DNA from: Flavobacterium sp. LHD-85 | GTDB taxonomy: Bacteria > Bacteroidota > Bacteroidia > Flavobacteriales > Flavobacteriaceae | Assembly (NCBI RefSeq): GCF_030929595.1 | Contig: NZ_JAVFVR010000006.1 | Coordinates: 248,001 to 312,000, forward strand | Direction: 5' to 3' | DNA length: 64,000 bases | Shown here: piece by piece, positions 27,587 to 36,120 of the stretch | How the letters are laid out: the number at the start of each line of letters is the position of its first letter | Position numbering within the stretch: position 1 is the stretch's first letter | The notes under the pieces: model-generated | Told to the model about the DNA's origin: nothing | The model's database searches: none | Seen by the model: the letters and a program-made list of their open reading frames with translations, nothing else | Program-made: the position numbers and the translations under genes

Positions 27587-29074
27587 ATGGATAGTCCGGT
27601 TGAAATTCCTTTTAAAAGCTTTATTCAGCTTAAACCAGAAGAAAGCACTGCTATTTATCTGCAGCTCGTTTTTGAATTTATCAAAGCCATACAAACAGGT
27701 TTTCTTCCCGAAGGCACCAAACTTCCCGGTACCAGAATTTTATGTAAAGTACTTTCTGTTAACCGAAACACTTTAATCAAAGCCTTTCAGGATTTAGAAT
27801 CACAAGGCTGGATTGAAACACTTCCGAACAAAGGAACTTTTATTTTATCTCAGCAAAAACAAAAAAACAAAGCTGAATTTACCGTCTCTAAAGAGCAAAA
27901 TGTATCTCAAGATAATATTGGTTTTGGTTTTCAGCGTTCAACTATTCTTGAAAGTCCAATTGAAGTCAGTAACCTTCCGTATCAGTTTAATGACGGAATG
28001 CCGGATTTACGATTGGTTCAAACCGATGTTTTGGCCAGATTATATGTTTCGAAATTAAAAAGAAGAAAAACATCTAAAACCTACGAACAGATAGAACTGC
28101 GTTCGCATTCGAATTTTAAAACTCATTTTTCTAATTATCTGAATCTTACGCGAGGAATTCGTATTTCAACTTCAAATCTTCTTACGGCAAGCAGTCACGA
28201 AATTGCTTTGTATCTGGTTACAAAGGTACTTATTACTCCAGGCGATAAAGTCATCGTAGCTTCGCCGGGATATTATATGTCAAACATGACATTGACTAAT
28301 ACGGGAGCGCAGATTATTTCTATTCCCGTAAATGAAGACGGAATTGATACTAAACGCTTAAAAGAAATCTGCGAAACAACCAAAATCAGGGTTTTATACT
28401 TAACATCCAATTATCATTATCCGACCACTATTTCGCTTAGCGCTAAAAAAAGAATTGAAGTTCTGGAATTGGCCAATCAATACGGATTTGTGATTCTAGA
28501 AGACGATTACGATTTTGAGTTTCATTACGATAATAATCCTGTTTTGCCTTTGGCTGCTTTTGATTCCAACCAAAAAGTGGTTTATATCGGTTCTTTCGGA
28601 AGATCATTACCATCTGGATTCAGTTATGGTTTTGTGGCCGCTCCTGCCGAATTTATCAAAGAACTAGAAAAGCATCAAAACATTCTTGAACCTAGAATTG
28701 ACGTTATAAAAGAACAAGTTTTAACCGAATGGATTACCGAAGGCGAAGTGCATCGTCTTTCTAAAAAAAATAAAAAAATCTATAAAGAACGACGCGATCA
28801 TTTTGTTGCGATTCTTAATGAAAAACTAAAAGGCAAAATCAAATTTAAGATTCCGCCAAGAGGATTGGCAATTTGGGTCGAATGGCTGGATCATTTTAAT
28901 CTGGTGCAATTTCAAAAAGAATGTTCCAAACAGGGTTTATTTCTGCCAAAGACCATTTTATACCAAACCAAAAACCTCACCGCTACACGTTTAGGATTCG
29001 GAAATTTGGAAAAAGAAGAAATGGAAAAAGCGATTGCTATTTTGAGTGAATGTCTTGCCATTATCACACAATAA
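27587..29074 (+). CDS. MocR/PdxR-family regulator (GntR HTH + aminotransferase-like domain) lacking the PLP lysine
   Basis: A 495-residue protein with an N-terminal GntR winged helix (about 20-88: LPGTRILCKVLSVNRNTLIKAF) and a C-terminal fold-type I aminotransferase domain (about 130-490). The PLP-phosphate and ring regions are present (SPGYY near 226, EDDYDFEF at 305-312). At the usual PLP-lysine motif (SFSKT) the sequence is SFGRS, so Arg339 stands where the Schiff-base lysine is expected. It may therefore bind PLP non-covalently or another ligand. It follows nagX on the same strand after a 146-bp gap with its own operator-like sequence. Confidence 0.92.
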   Translation: MDSPVEIPFKSFIQLKPEESTAIYLQLVFEFIKAIQTGFLPEGTKLPGTRILCKVLSVNRNTLIKAFQDLESQGWIETLPNKGTFILSQQKQKNKAEFTVSKEQNVSQDNIGFGFQRSTILESPIEVSNLPYQFNDGMPDLRLVQTDVLARLYVSKLKRRKTSKTYEQIELRSHSNFKTHFSNYLNLTRGIRISTSNLLTASSHEIALYLVTKVLITPGDKVIVASPGYYMSNMTLTNTGAQIISIPVNEDGIDTKRLKEICETTKIRVLYLTSNYHYPTTISLSAKKRIEVLELANQYGFVILEDDYDFEFHYDNNPVLPLAAFDSNQKVVYIGSFGRSLPSGFSYGFVAAPAEFIKELEKHQNILEPRIDVIKEQVLTEWITEGEVHRLSKKNKKIYKERRDHFVAILNEKLKGKIKFKIPPRGLAIWVEWLDHFNLVQFQKECSKQGLFLPKTILYQTKNLTATRLGFGNLEKEEMEKAIAILSECLAIITQ

Positions 29075-29197
29075 TAAACACTTTAAATTACTGACAATTA
29101 TATAAATTGTAAATTTAATCCTATAACAGAAAAAAGGGCTGTTGAAAGTAACTTTGAAATAGAGTTTTTATTCAAAAAAGACTTATTGAATTTTTAT

Positions 29198-29362
29198 GTG
29201 ATTACTGATCTTCTATTGTTATGGAACATCAAAATAGTATGGGTAAAGAAGCTACCAATTTCGCCACTCAGTACACTTATTTCAGGGGTTATCAGTGGTG
29301 TAATTGGCATATTCAGCTGGATTATTCGATTTAAAAGCAGCCAAGTATCAACCCCCAATTGA
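29198..29362 (+). other. possible small membrane-protein frame or remnant
   Basis: A frame open from about 29089 to the TGA at 29362 has no ATG. From GTG 29198 it would give 54 residues with a hydrophobic stretch (TLISGVISGVIGIFSWII) followed by a basic tail. This resembles the end of a small membrane protein. It may be a remnant or a genuine short gene. It is the only coding-like signal in the 385-bp gap 29075-29459. Confidence 0.25.
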
Positions 29363-29406
29363 CTTTAACGGTTGCGATATTCAGCTGTTCTTTACCCATA
29401 TTTTTT

Positions 29407-29440
29407 GCAAAAAAAAAGACCTCAACAAATGAGATCTTTT
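29407..29440 (-). terminator. terminator of the metNIQ operon
   Basis: On the minus strand AGATCTCA pairs with TGAGGTCT across a 5-nt loop, followed by a run of nine T. It starts about 20 bp after the metQ stop. Confidence 0.8.
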
Positions 29441-29459
29441 AATTGGAAATACTATTTTC

Positions 29460-30272
29460 TTACCAGCCTTTTACCGCTCCGCCTTTAAATTCCTGCTCGG
29501 CTGCTTTCTCCACTTCTGGAGATTGAAAAGCTTGTAAAAACTGTTTCACTTTTTCTTCGTTTTTATTGTCTTCACGGCTTACCACCAAATTTACGTAAGG
29601 CGAGTCTTTATCTTCAATAAACAAAGCATCACGAGAAGGAACCAATCCAGCTGCAGAAGCAAAAGTATTGTTGATAATAGCGATAGAAACATTCTCATCG
29701 TCTAAAGCTCTTGGCAATTGAGGCGCTTCCAATTCTAAGATTTTTAAGTTTTTAGGATTGCCAACAATGTCTGTTACTTTTGGCAATAAACCAACGCCAT
29801 CTTTCAACTTCAATAATCCGTTTTTCTGTAAAAGCAATAAAGAACGTCCTCCGTTTGTTGGATCATTTGGAATAATAATCGTGCTTTCATTTTTTAATTC
29901 AGAAAGGCTTTTTATTTTTTTAGAATAACCAGCAATAGGATACACAAATGTATTCCCGATAATGGCCAATTTGTAGCCTCTTTGTTTCGATTGTTCATCC
30001 AAGTATGGCTTGTGCTGAAAAGCATTCGCATCAATATCTCCTTGGCTTAAAGCTTCGTTTGGAATAACATAATCGTTGAAAGAAACCAATTCAACTTCCA
30101 ATCCGAATTTTTCTTTGGCTACTTTTTTAGCCGCTTCTGCCACTTTCAATTCTGGTCCTGATGCCACTCCCACTTTTATAAAATGAGGATCGTTATTTTT
30201 ACTTTTTCCGCAATTGGATAAAACAAGCACCAAAGCCAAAACCCCAGCTATTTTTAAAATATTTCTTTTCAT
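29460..30272 (-). CDS. metQ: methionine ABC transporter substrate-binding lipoprotein
   Basis: A 270-residue NlpA-family (PF03180) lipoprotein. The signal peptide ends in a lipobox (VLSNC). Conserved family segments are readable: IKVGVASGPELKVAEAAKKVA, VSFNDYVIPNEALSQGDIDANAFQHKPYLD, and IIPNDPTNGGRSLLLLQKNGL. It delivers D/L-methionine to MetNI. It is the last gene of metN-metI-metQ, 63 bp after metI, with a terminator just downstream. Confidence 0.95.
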   Translation of the reverse strand: MKRNILKIAGVLALVLVLSNCGKSKNNDPHFIKVGVASGPELKVAEAAKKVAKEKFGLEVELVSFNDYVIPNEALSQGDIDANAFQHKPYLDEQSKQRGYKLAIIGNTFVYPIAGYSKKIKSLSELKNESTIIIPNDPTNGGRSLLLLQKNGLLKLKDGVGLLPKVTDIVGNPKNLKILELEAPQLPRALDDENVSIAIINNTFASAAGLVPSRDALFIEDKDSPYVNLVVSREDNKNEEKVKQFLQAFQSPEVEKAAEQEFKGGAVKGW

Positions 30273-30335
30273 AATAATTATATCTTTTTTAAATTTTAAA
30301 CTTCAAACATTTGACTTTTGACTTTCGACTAACTT

Positions 30336-30989
30336 TTATCTATGATCGAATCGTTTTGATAATCTGTCTCCAGCAAACTGAATTACGAATACCAGAATAA
30401 CCAATAAAGCCAAAACTGAATTCATTGTTACAGCATCATAACCAATATAACCGTACTGGTATCCAACTTGTCCTAAACCGCCTGCACCGACAGCTCCGCC
30501 CATTGCAGAATATCCGACAAGGGTAATTAAAGTAATTGAAGCTGCATTGATTAAAGAAGGCAATGCTTCTGGCAATAATACTTTGTACACAATTTGCAAA
30601 GGAGTTGCCCCCAAAGCTCTTGCTGCTTCAATTAATCCTGAAGGAAGGCTTAACAAACTATTTTCTACCAATCGGGCAATAAATGGCGCTGCACCAATGC
30701 TCAAAGGAACCAAAGCGGCACTCACACCAATAGATGTTCCAACAATGGCACGTGTAAACGGAATCATCCAAACAATCAGAATAATGAATGGAATAGAACG
30801 AAAAACGTTTACCACTACCGATAATGTTCTGTTTAAAACTGGCTGTTCTAGAATTTGATTTTTACGAGTTAAGAACAATAAAATTCCTGTTGGAAGTCCT
30901 AACAAAAAACCGAAAAAGCCCGATACAAAGGTCATAACAATGGTTTCCCATGTTCCTTTTAACAATAAATCTATAAGTGAATCAGACAT
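30336..30989 (-). CDS. metI: methionine ABC transporter permease
   Basis: A 217-residue inner-membrane permease (BPD_transp_1) with five predicted segments. The EAA loop is readable as [44 protein letters not shown] and [14 protein letters not shown] are MetI-typical. Its start overlaps the metN stop by 8 bp, indicating translational coupling. Confidence 0.96.
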   Translation of the reverse strand: MSDSLIDLLLKGTWETIVMTFVSGFFGFLLGLPTGILLFLTRKNQILEQPVLNRTLSVVVNVFRSIPFIILIVWMIPFTRAIVGTSIGVSAALVPLSIGAAPFIARLVENSLLSLPSGLIEAARALGATPLQIVYKVLLPEALPSLINAASITLITLVGYSAMGGAVGAGGLGQVGYQYGYIGYDAVTMNSVLALLVILVFVIQFAGDRLSKRFDHR

Positions 30990-32013
30990 AACCTAAAATT
31001 TCTGTTTTAATGTGTTTTGAATTAAAATATTGAATGGCGGCATCGTAATTTTCGCGTTTCCCTGAAAGCTCAATCAGCATAACGCCAAAATTCACTTCGC
31101 CTGCCTGATCCATTTGTGCGCTGACGATTTTGAAATCAGTATCAAAAAGTCTTGAAACTTCTGAGATAACAGGCTCGTTAACCGATTTTCCTGTCATTTC
31201 CAGTTTCAATAACGGATTCAGATTTCCGCTGTCTTCTTTTTGCAATTTTTCTTGATACACAGACGGAACTTCGATATGAAGAGAAGAAGAAATAAATTCT
31301 CTTGTCAATTCATGTTTTGGGTCTGCAAAGATTTCGCCAACACTTCCCTGCTCGATTAATTTTCCATGACTGATAACCGCAACTTCATCACAAATAGATT
31401 TTACAACTTCCATTTGGTGTGTGATCAGTAACACCGTAATATTCAAACGTTTGTTAATGTCTTTCAGTAAATTTAAAATCGATCTTGTTGTTGCAGGATC
31501 AAGCGCGCTTGTCGCTTCATCGCACAATAAAACTTTCGGATTATTGGCTAAAGTTCTTGCAATGGCAACTCTTTGTTTCTGTCCGCCCGAAAGGCTTGCC
31601 GGATAATCGTTGGCTTTTTCTGCCAATCCAACCAATTGCAATAATTCTAAAACACGTGTTTTGATTTCACTTTTTGACGTTCCAGCCAATTCTAGCGGAA
31701 AAGCCACATTTTCGAAAACCGTTCTCGAAGAAAGTAAATTGAAATGCTGAAAAATCATTCCGATTTGTCTTCTTTCAATCGCCAGTTCTGCGTTTGATAA
31801 CTGCATCAAAGCTTTTCCGTCAACGATAATTTCGCCAGAAGTTGGTCTTTCCAACAAATTTACGCAACGAATCAGCGTACTTTTTCCTGCTCCGGAAGTT
31901 CCAATTACACCAAAAATTTTCCCTTCAGGCACCTTTAGAGAGACATCAGACAGAGCAGCAACAATTCTGTCTTTCTGATGAAAAGTTTTGGTTACATTTT
32001 TTAATTCAATCAT
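30982..32013 (-). CDS. metN: methionine ABC transporter ATPase with NIL regulatory domain
   Basis: A 343-residue ABC ATPase with Walker [10 protein letters not shown], signature LSGGQKQR, Walker [13 protein letters not shown] and switch His in LITHQ. The last 90 residues form the NIL domain that senses cytoplasmic methionine and inhibits transport. It is the first structural gene of the operon. Between its start and an upstream Met-rich leader frame lies an intrinsic terminator (32030-32064), which suggests attenuation control. Confidence 0.97.
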   Translation of the reverse strand: MIELKNVTKTFHQKDRIVAALSDVSLKVPEGKIFGVIGTSGAGKSTLIRCVNLLERPTSGEIIVDGKALMQLSNAELAIERRQIGMIFQHFNLLSSRTVFENVAFPLELAGTSKSEIKTRVLELLQLVGLAEKANDYPASLSGGQKQRVAIARTLANNPKVLLCDEATSALDPATTRSILNLLKDINKRLNITVLLITHQMEVVKSICDEVAVISHGKLIEQGSVGEIFADPKHELTREFISSSLHIEVPSVYQEKLQKEDSGNLNPLLKLEMTGKSVNEPVISEVSRLFDTDFKIVSAQMDQAGEVNFGVMLIELSGKRENYDAAIQYFNSKHIKTEILGYV

Positions 32014-32029
32014 TCTTTACAGTTTAAAA

Positions 32030-32064
32030 ACAAAAAAGCCTTCCATTAATTAGTTGAAAGGCTT
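32030..32064 (-). terminator. attenuator terminator before metN
   Basis: On the minus strand AAGCCTTTC (32064-32056) pairs with GGAAGGCTT (32044-32036) in a 9-bp stem with one G-U pair and an 11-nt loop, followed by a T6 run. It lies between the leader frame's stop (32094) and the metN ATG (32013). GGCTTA at the leader stop (32100-32095) can instead pair with TAAGCC (32065-32060), giving a competing antiterminator helix. Confidence 0.75.
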
Positions 32065-32093
32065 ATTCGAAATAAATTTTATCATTTTATATA

Positions 32094-32183
32094 TTAAGCC
32101 AGATCAATAAATACCATTGCAACAGCATAGCACATCATGTTGCAACGATAATAATTATTCATTTTCTGGTTATCTTTCTTCAT
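32094..32183 (-). CDS. methionine-rich leader peptide of metNIQ (29 aa)
   Basis: A 29-codon frame from ATG 32183 to TAA 32094 with five methionines, including a Met-Met pair in RCNMMCYAVAM. The Met-Met codons sit in the loop of a TTGCAAC/GTTGCAA helix inside the frame. The last codon and stop contain GGCTTA, which is complementary to the 5' arm of the following terminator. A TAAATTTG box (32192-32199) ends 8 nt before the ATG, so the transcript may start almost at the start codon. Ribosome stalling at Met codons under methionine starvation would leave GGCTTA free and favour read-through. No SAM riboswitch is visible. The product would have no function beyond being translated. Confidence 0.7.
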   Translation of the reverse strand: MKKDNQKMNNYYRCNMMCYAVAMVFIDLA

Positions 32184-32191
32184 AGCGAGTG

Positions 32192-32199
32192 CAAATTTA
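32192..32199 (-). promoter_or_regulatory. -7 box of the metNIQ leader transcript
   Basis: TAAATTTG on the minus strand matches TAnnTTTG. No TTG lies 17-23 bp upstream, so the assignment is tentative. Confidence 0.4.
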
Positions 32200-32267
32200 A
32201 ATAGTTATTTTCAATTTTTAGCTATAAATCATTAAAACTTTTATTAACCTATCAATGTAGTAGGTTA

Positions 32268-32515
32268 TTTTTAAATTCCAATCACTAAATTCCAAATTCC
32301 AATCTTAGTTTAAATTCCAATTTTAGAAATTCCAAATTCCAATCTAAGTTTTAAGTTCCAATATTGAAACTCCAAATTCCAATCTTGAGAATCGAAATTC
32401 CAAAATCTAAATCTCAAAATCCAAATTTTATTTCAATTCAAAAAAAAATCCAAATTCCAATTTGTCCGAAGCTTCGGAATTGGAATTTGGAATTTCAAAA
32501 ATTTGGAATTTAAAA
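32268..32515. repeat. degenerate 'aaattccaatct' repeat tract with hairpin terminator
   Basis: About a dozen imperfect copies of 'aaattccaa' and 'aattccaatct' in tandem fill the gap. At 32450-32490 the arms CCAAATTCCAATT and AATTGGAATTTGG enclose a perfect CCGAAGCTTCGG palindrome. On the minus strand a T8 run follows, so this part is a good terminator for the leftward lipoprotein operon ending at 32520. Confidence 0.75.
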
Positions 32516-32519
32516 AAAA

Positions 32520-33524
32520 CTAGTTGTTCTGTTCTGCAATTACAGACTTATTCAATTTTATTACTCTGATTTTTTTATTGGTGTTATCCGACAAGAAAAT
32601 ACGATCCTCAAGCTGAGCTGTACTCACAATAGTCCCAAACGGATTTTGTCCTAAAATATCAGAAACGCTTAAAACCGCTTTGTAATTCATTTTATTGAAT
32701 TCCGATTTTGGATATAATTTTAAATAAGATGCACTTCCTACATTTTCTGAAGTAACTGCCCACTCTTTACTGAACGATACTGCAATAGGCTTGATATCTA
32801 CAAATTGTACTTTTTGCGGCTCAATAGGAGTTGTTAACGAAGCGGCAGCATTAGCCTTAATGTTGGCAATGTTATAATACAAATAACTCTTTGCATCTCT
32901 TCCTGCTACAACTAGATTTCCGTCAAAAATATCCATTGAATACACTTCTGTATATCCGTTTAAAGTATTCAATTTGGCAATAGGTTTTAAATTCCAATCG
33001 CTTGTTTCTGTAATTTGCGTAGCATCAAGAACCTTTATGCTCTTTTCTTTTTCTTTTACAAATACCAATCCGTCTTTTGCTACCACACCAAAAACGTGAA
33101 CAAACGTTTGCCACCACTGACCGTTTCCAACCGTGCTGATTCCAGCATTTGTGATTTCATCAAAAACAAATAATCTCGATTCTGTACTACCTACATAAAT
33201 ACGTCCATTATCAATAGAAACTGAAGTCAAACTTGTTAAAGGAATTGTTGTTGTTCCTTTTGTGTATTCTTTTATTGTTTTAATGTGAGCCAATGTCAAA
33301 GCATTAAAAATCTCTAGCACATTTCCGTTAATCACATACAATTTCTCGTTTGCAATAGCGATTCCTTTTGGATCAAAAGCTTCTGTACTTCCTGGAATAT
33401 TTTCGTTAGTAATAGAAGCTTCATCTGTTGGATAATAGTATGTATAATCTTTAGATGCTGCGTCGTCTTTACTGCAATTTGTAAACAAACAAAGTGCTAG
33501 AATTAGGGGCAGAATATGTTTCAT
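32520..33524 (-). CDS. lipoprotein with predicted beta-propeller, partner of the metalloprotease
   Basis: A 334-residue lipoprotein when started at ATG 33524, which gives the lipobox LFTNC; the frame is open to 33548. The body has NHL/WD-like repeats: AIANEKLYVINGNVLEIFNA, VSIDNGRIYVGSTESRLFVF, DGNLVVAGRD and EDRIFLSDNTNKKIRVI. No catalytic motif is visible. It starts 14 bp after the metzincin gene, so the two are co-transcribed and may act together at the cell surface. No specific family recognised. Confidence 0.7.
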   Translation of the reverse strand: MKHILPLILALCLFTNCSKDDAASKDYTYYYPTDEASITNENIPGSTEAFDPKGIAIANEKLYVINGNVLEIFNALTLAHIKTIKEYTKGTTTIPLTSLTSVSIDNGRIYVGSTESRLFVFDEITNAGISTVGNGQWWQTFVHVFGVVAKDGLVFVKEKEKSIKVLDATQITETSDWNLKPIAKLNTLNGYTEVYSMDIFDGNLVVAGRDAKSYLYYNIANIKANAAASLTTPIEPQKVQFVDIKPIAVSFSKEWAVTSENVGSASYLKLYPKSEFNKMNYKAVLSVSDILGQNPFGTIVSTAQLEDRIFLSDNTNKKIRVIKLNKSVIAEQNN

Positions 33525-33538
33525 GTGTAGTTTATATT

Positions 33539-34753
33539 TTAGTTCCATTTTCCTTCACCTTTATATTTAAGTAAAAATGGATTTTTAGGATTAATGGTAA
33601 ATACTGGTTTTTTGTAAGTTCCTTTTACGTAAGCCGTTTTTGTATACGTTTTTAAAACGTCTGGATCTGTAAATGGAAGGTCATTTAAATGAATCAAGTA
33701 TTTATAAAAATCTGTCAGCATTTCCTGCTGGCCTCCGCCTTCTCCGCTATTTGCTAAATTACTGCTATGGCTAAAGCCAATATGATGCGAGTATTCGTGT
33801 GACCAAACAGACATTTCTCCAACCCAATGTCCAGTTACATAGCCCGATTCCCATTGCGATGCAAGATTTCCTCCGCCCCAAGCAGAATCTCCTCCAACCA
33901 TTGCCATCCAAACGGTTCTTTTATCTAGATAATTCCAGTATATTTTTTCGATTTCTTCTTTAGAATAATAATCGTAAACACCGTCTTTATCTTCGGCATT
34001 TCCGTGCCAGTTTAATGCGCCGTTTATACCTGTTCCAGCCGTTGCAGCCTGTTCCTGTTTGTATTTGTCAAAATTGGTAAAAGTGCTATAATACAAAGGA
34101 TGACTCAACGCATAAGAGTAGTTGATAATCATGGTGATTGCTTCTTTTGCTAAAGCTGGATTCATTGGAAGGAATTTCCCTAGTTCATTAATATGGTAGC
34201 CATCATGAAATTGAACCAAATGCGTCGATTTTATCTTTTTGAATTTCTTAAATAAAGGATCTTCTGATTCTATAGAAAATTCAATTGCTCCAGATGAAAA
34301 TCCTTCAATTTTATCGATGGTTACAGTATTTCCTGTTTCCGATAAATAATCGTTTTTCTGTTCCGTTAAAGGAATTTTATGAAATGAACGGTGAAAAGCA
34401 GGAACTTTTGAAAAACTAAAAAGCAAAAATTTCTTATCGTAATTCGGCAGTTTTGCATATACTTTTACATCTGTCAGCCCAACTGGAGAATAAAGTGAAA
34501 CTTGTACAGAATCTTTTCCTTTTTGAATAACTTGAAACGGCTCATTAACTCTAAACCAGCGATCTGCTTTATTGTACATAATTGAAGGATCTTCGTTATC
34601 CTCAAACATGGTCATTGGTTTATTTTCTGCAGGTAAAGCTGTGGCATCAATACTTGGCAGATAATTTGGCTTGTACGAATCTCCATCGTCGCTACAGCCC
34701 AAAATAATACTTGCCAATAGGGCAAGCACAAAAAAGTGAGTGTTTTTTCTCAT
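33539..34753 (-). CDS. metzincin-like zinc metalloprotease lipoprotein
   Basis: A 404-residue lipoprotein (start ATG 34753, lipobox IILGC). It carries a complete HExxHxxGxxH motif, HEYSHHIGFSH, with His319, Glu320, His323 and His329, the metzincin zinc signature. The following SHSSNLANSGEGGGQQEML would contain the Met-turn. An N-terminal beta-rich region (about 60-190) precedes the catalytic part. The substrate is unknown. The open frame extends to 34822, but only the 34753 start gives a signal peptide. Confidence 0.75.
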   Translation of the reverse strand: MRKNTHFFVLALLASIILGCSDDGDSYKPNYLPSIDATALPAENKPMTMFEDNEDPSIMYNKADRWFRVNEPFQVIQKGKDSVQVSLYSPVGLTDVKVYAKLPNYDKKFLLFSFSKVPAFHRSFHKIPLTEQKNDYLSETGNTVTIDKIEGFSSGAIEFSIESEDPLFKKFKKIKSTHLVQFHDGYHINELGKFLPMNPALAKEAITMIINYSYALSHPLYYSTFTNFDKYKQEQAATAGTGINGALNWHGNAEDKDGVYDYYSKEEIEKIYWNYLDKRTVWMAMVGGDSAWGGGNLASQWESGYVTGHWVGEMSVWSHEYSHHIGFSHSSNLANSGEGGGQQEMLTDFYKYLIHLNDLPFTDPDVLKTYTKTAYVKGTYKKPVFTINPKNPFLLKYKGEGKWN

Positions 34754-34909
34754 CAGTATGTCAGTAGGTTTGGGGTTAAATATCCATGCAAAACTATAAA
34801 CATACTTTGTATATACAAGCAAATTGAAAGAAAAATACCAATCAAAAGTTTACTGAAAATATTTTTTCAATAAACTCCCACTATACTTAAAGATCAGGTT
34901 TTAAAGTTT

Positions 34910-36031
34910 CTATTCCCTAAAATCTAAAGTTTTGATTGTAGTTAAATCCGAATCAAACTCTACAAAACTTGCAGGAAAACCTAAACTGATTTTTCCTACT
35001 TTATTTTGCATACCAATTGCCGCTGCAACTCTTGTAGTTGCCATTTTTATTGCTTCGTCTGCAGAAACATGCAAATGGTTATAAGCATTTTGCACTGCTT
35101 CTGTCATTGAAATTGAAGCTCCTGCAAGATTTCCGTCATCATTTCTGTAAAAACCGTCTACTAAGTGCGCATCAAAATTATCCCATTTAAAATTGGCAAC
35201 TTTTCGTCCTAAAAATGTAGCATCGCTAATTAAGAAGAATTTATCCTGTTTTAGTTTGTATGCTATTTTTGCAGCAGCATAATCGCAATGCACGCCGTCT
35301 AAAATTACTGGAGCATAAACTTCTTCATTTTCAAAAACTGCTCCCACCAAACCTGGCTCACGATGCCCGAACTGTGTCATGGCATTGAATAAATGTGTTA
35401 CAAGATTTATTCCTTTTGCGAAATAAGGTTGCACTTCTTTATGTGATATTGTCGAATGCCCAATTGAAATTGTAATACCGCTTTCAATCAGCATATTTAA
35501 TTGTTTTTCTGTAAAACATTCAGGAGCTATCGTTATCACTTTGATAACATCTTTTCCTTTACTGATGATTTCTTGAAGTTCTTCATCAGTCGGTTTTCGT
35601 ACCTGATCAATGCTATGTGCACCACGTCTCTGCGGATTTAAAAATGGCCCTTCTAAATGCATTCCGATTACGCCATTCTGATGTTTTTTCATGTAATTGC
35701 GAACCGCTTTAATTCCATCTAAAATAGTTTCTCTTGATGAAGATATCAAACAAGGTAAAACATGCGTTGTGCCGTATTTCATACTGGCATCATAAATATC
35801 CTGAATGGTTTCTTCGTTTGGAGTCTGACTGAAATAATACTTTTCTCCACCATTAATCTGGATATCTATAAATCCTGCTGAAAGATGATTTCCGCCCAAA
35901 TCTATTGTCTTGATATCGTTTGGAATTTCTTTCTGCACCGAAATAATAGTTCCGTTTTCTACAACTACAACTCCATTCTCTATTATTTCTTCTCCTGTGT
36001 GTACAACAGCATTTATAATCGCTTGTTTCAT
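34910..36031 (-). CDS. nagA: N-acetylglucosamine-6-phosphate deacetylase
   Basis: A 373-residue amidohydrolase. The NagA signature HLEGPFLNPQRRGAH (about 125-139) is present, with metal/catalytic regions ISIGHST, THLFNAMTQFGHREPGLVGA, LDGVHCDY and ISDATF containing the catalytic Asp. It converts GlcNAc-6-P, the product of MurQ and of GlcNAc kinase, to GlcN-6-P. It is transcribed alone and lies about 7.5 kb from the nagX end of the amino-sugar locus. No nagB is in the window. Confidence 0.95.
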   Translation of the reverse strand: MKQAIINAVVHTGEEIIENGVVVVENGTIISVQKEIPNDIKTIDLGGNHLSAGFIDIQINGGEKYYFSQTPNEETIQDIYDASMKYGTTHVLPCLISSSRETILDGIKAVRNYMKKHQNGVIGMHLEGPFLNPQRRGAHSIDQVRKPTDEELQEIISKGKDVIKVITIAPECFTEKQLNMLIESGITISIGHSTISHKEVQPYFAKGINLVTHLFNAMTQFGHREPGLVGAVFENEEVYAPVILDGVHCDYAAAKIAYKLKQDKFFLISDATFLGRKVANFKWDNFDAHLVDGFYRNDDGNLAGASISMTEAVQNAYNHLHVSADEAIKMATTRVAAAIGMQNKVGKISLGFPASFVEFDSDLTTIKTLDFRE

Positions 36032-36120
36032 TTTTGGTTCATTTCTTATAACGTTCCAAAGTTAAATATTATAAGTTTTAAGCAAAACAAACTGTTTTAA
36101 AATCGTCAGAAATAATTTGG

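Noticed and set aside
32014..32200. SAM riboswitch upstream of metN
   Set aside because: I looked for the conserved SAM-I core and K-turn sequence and found none; the leader-peptide and terminator arrangement explains the region better.
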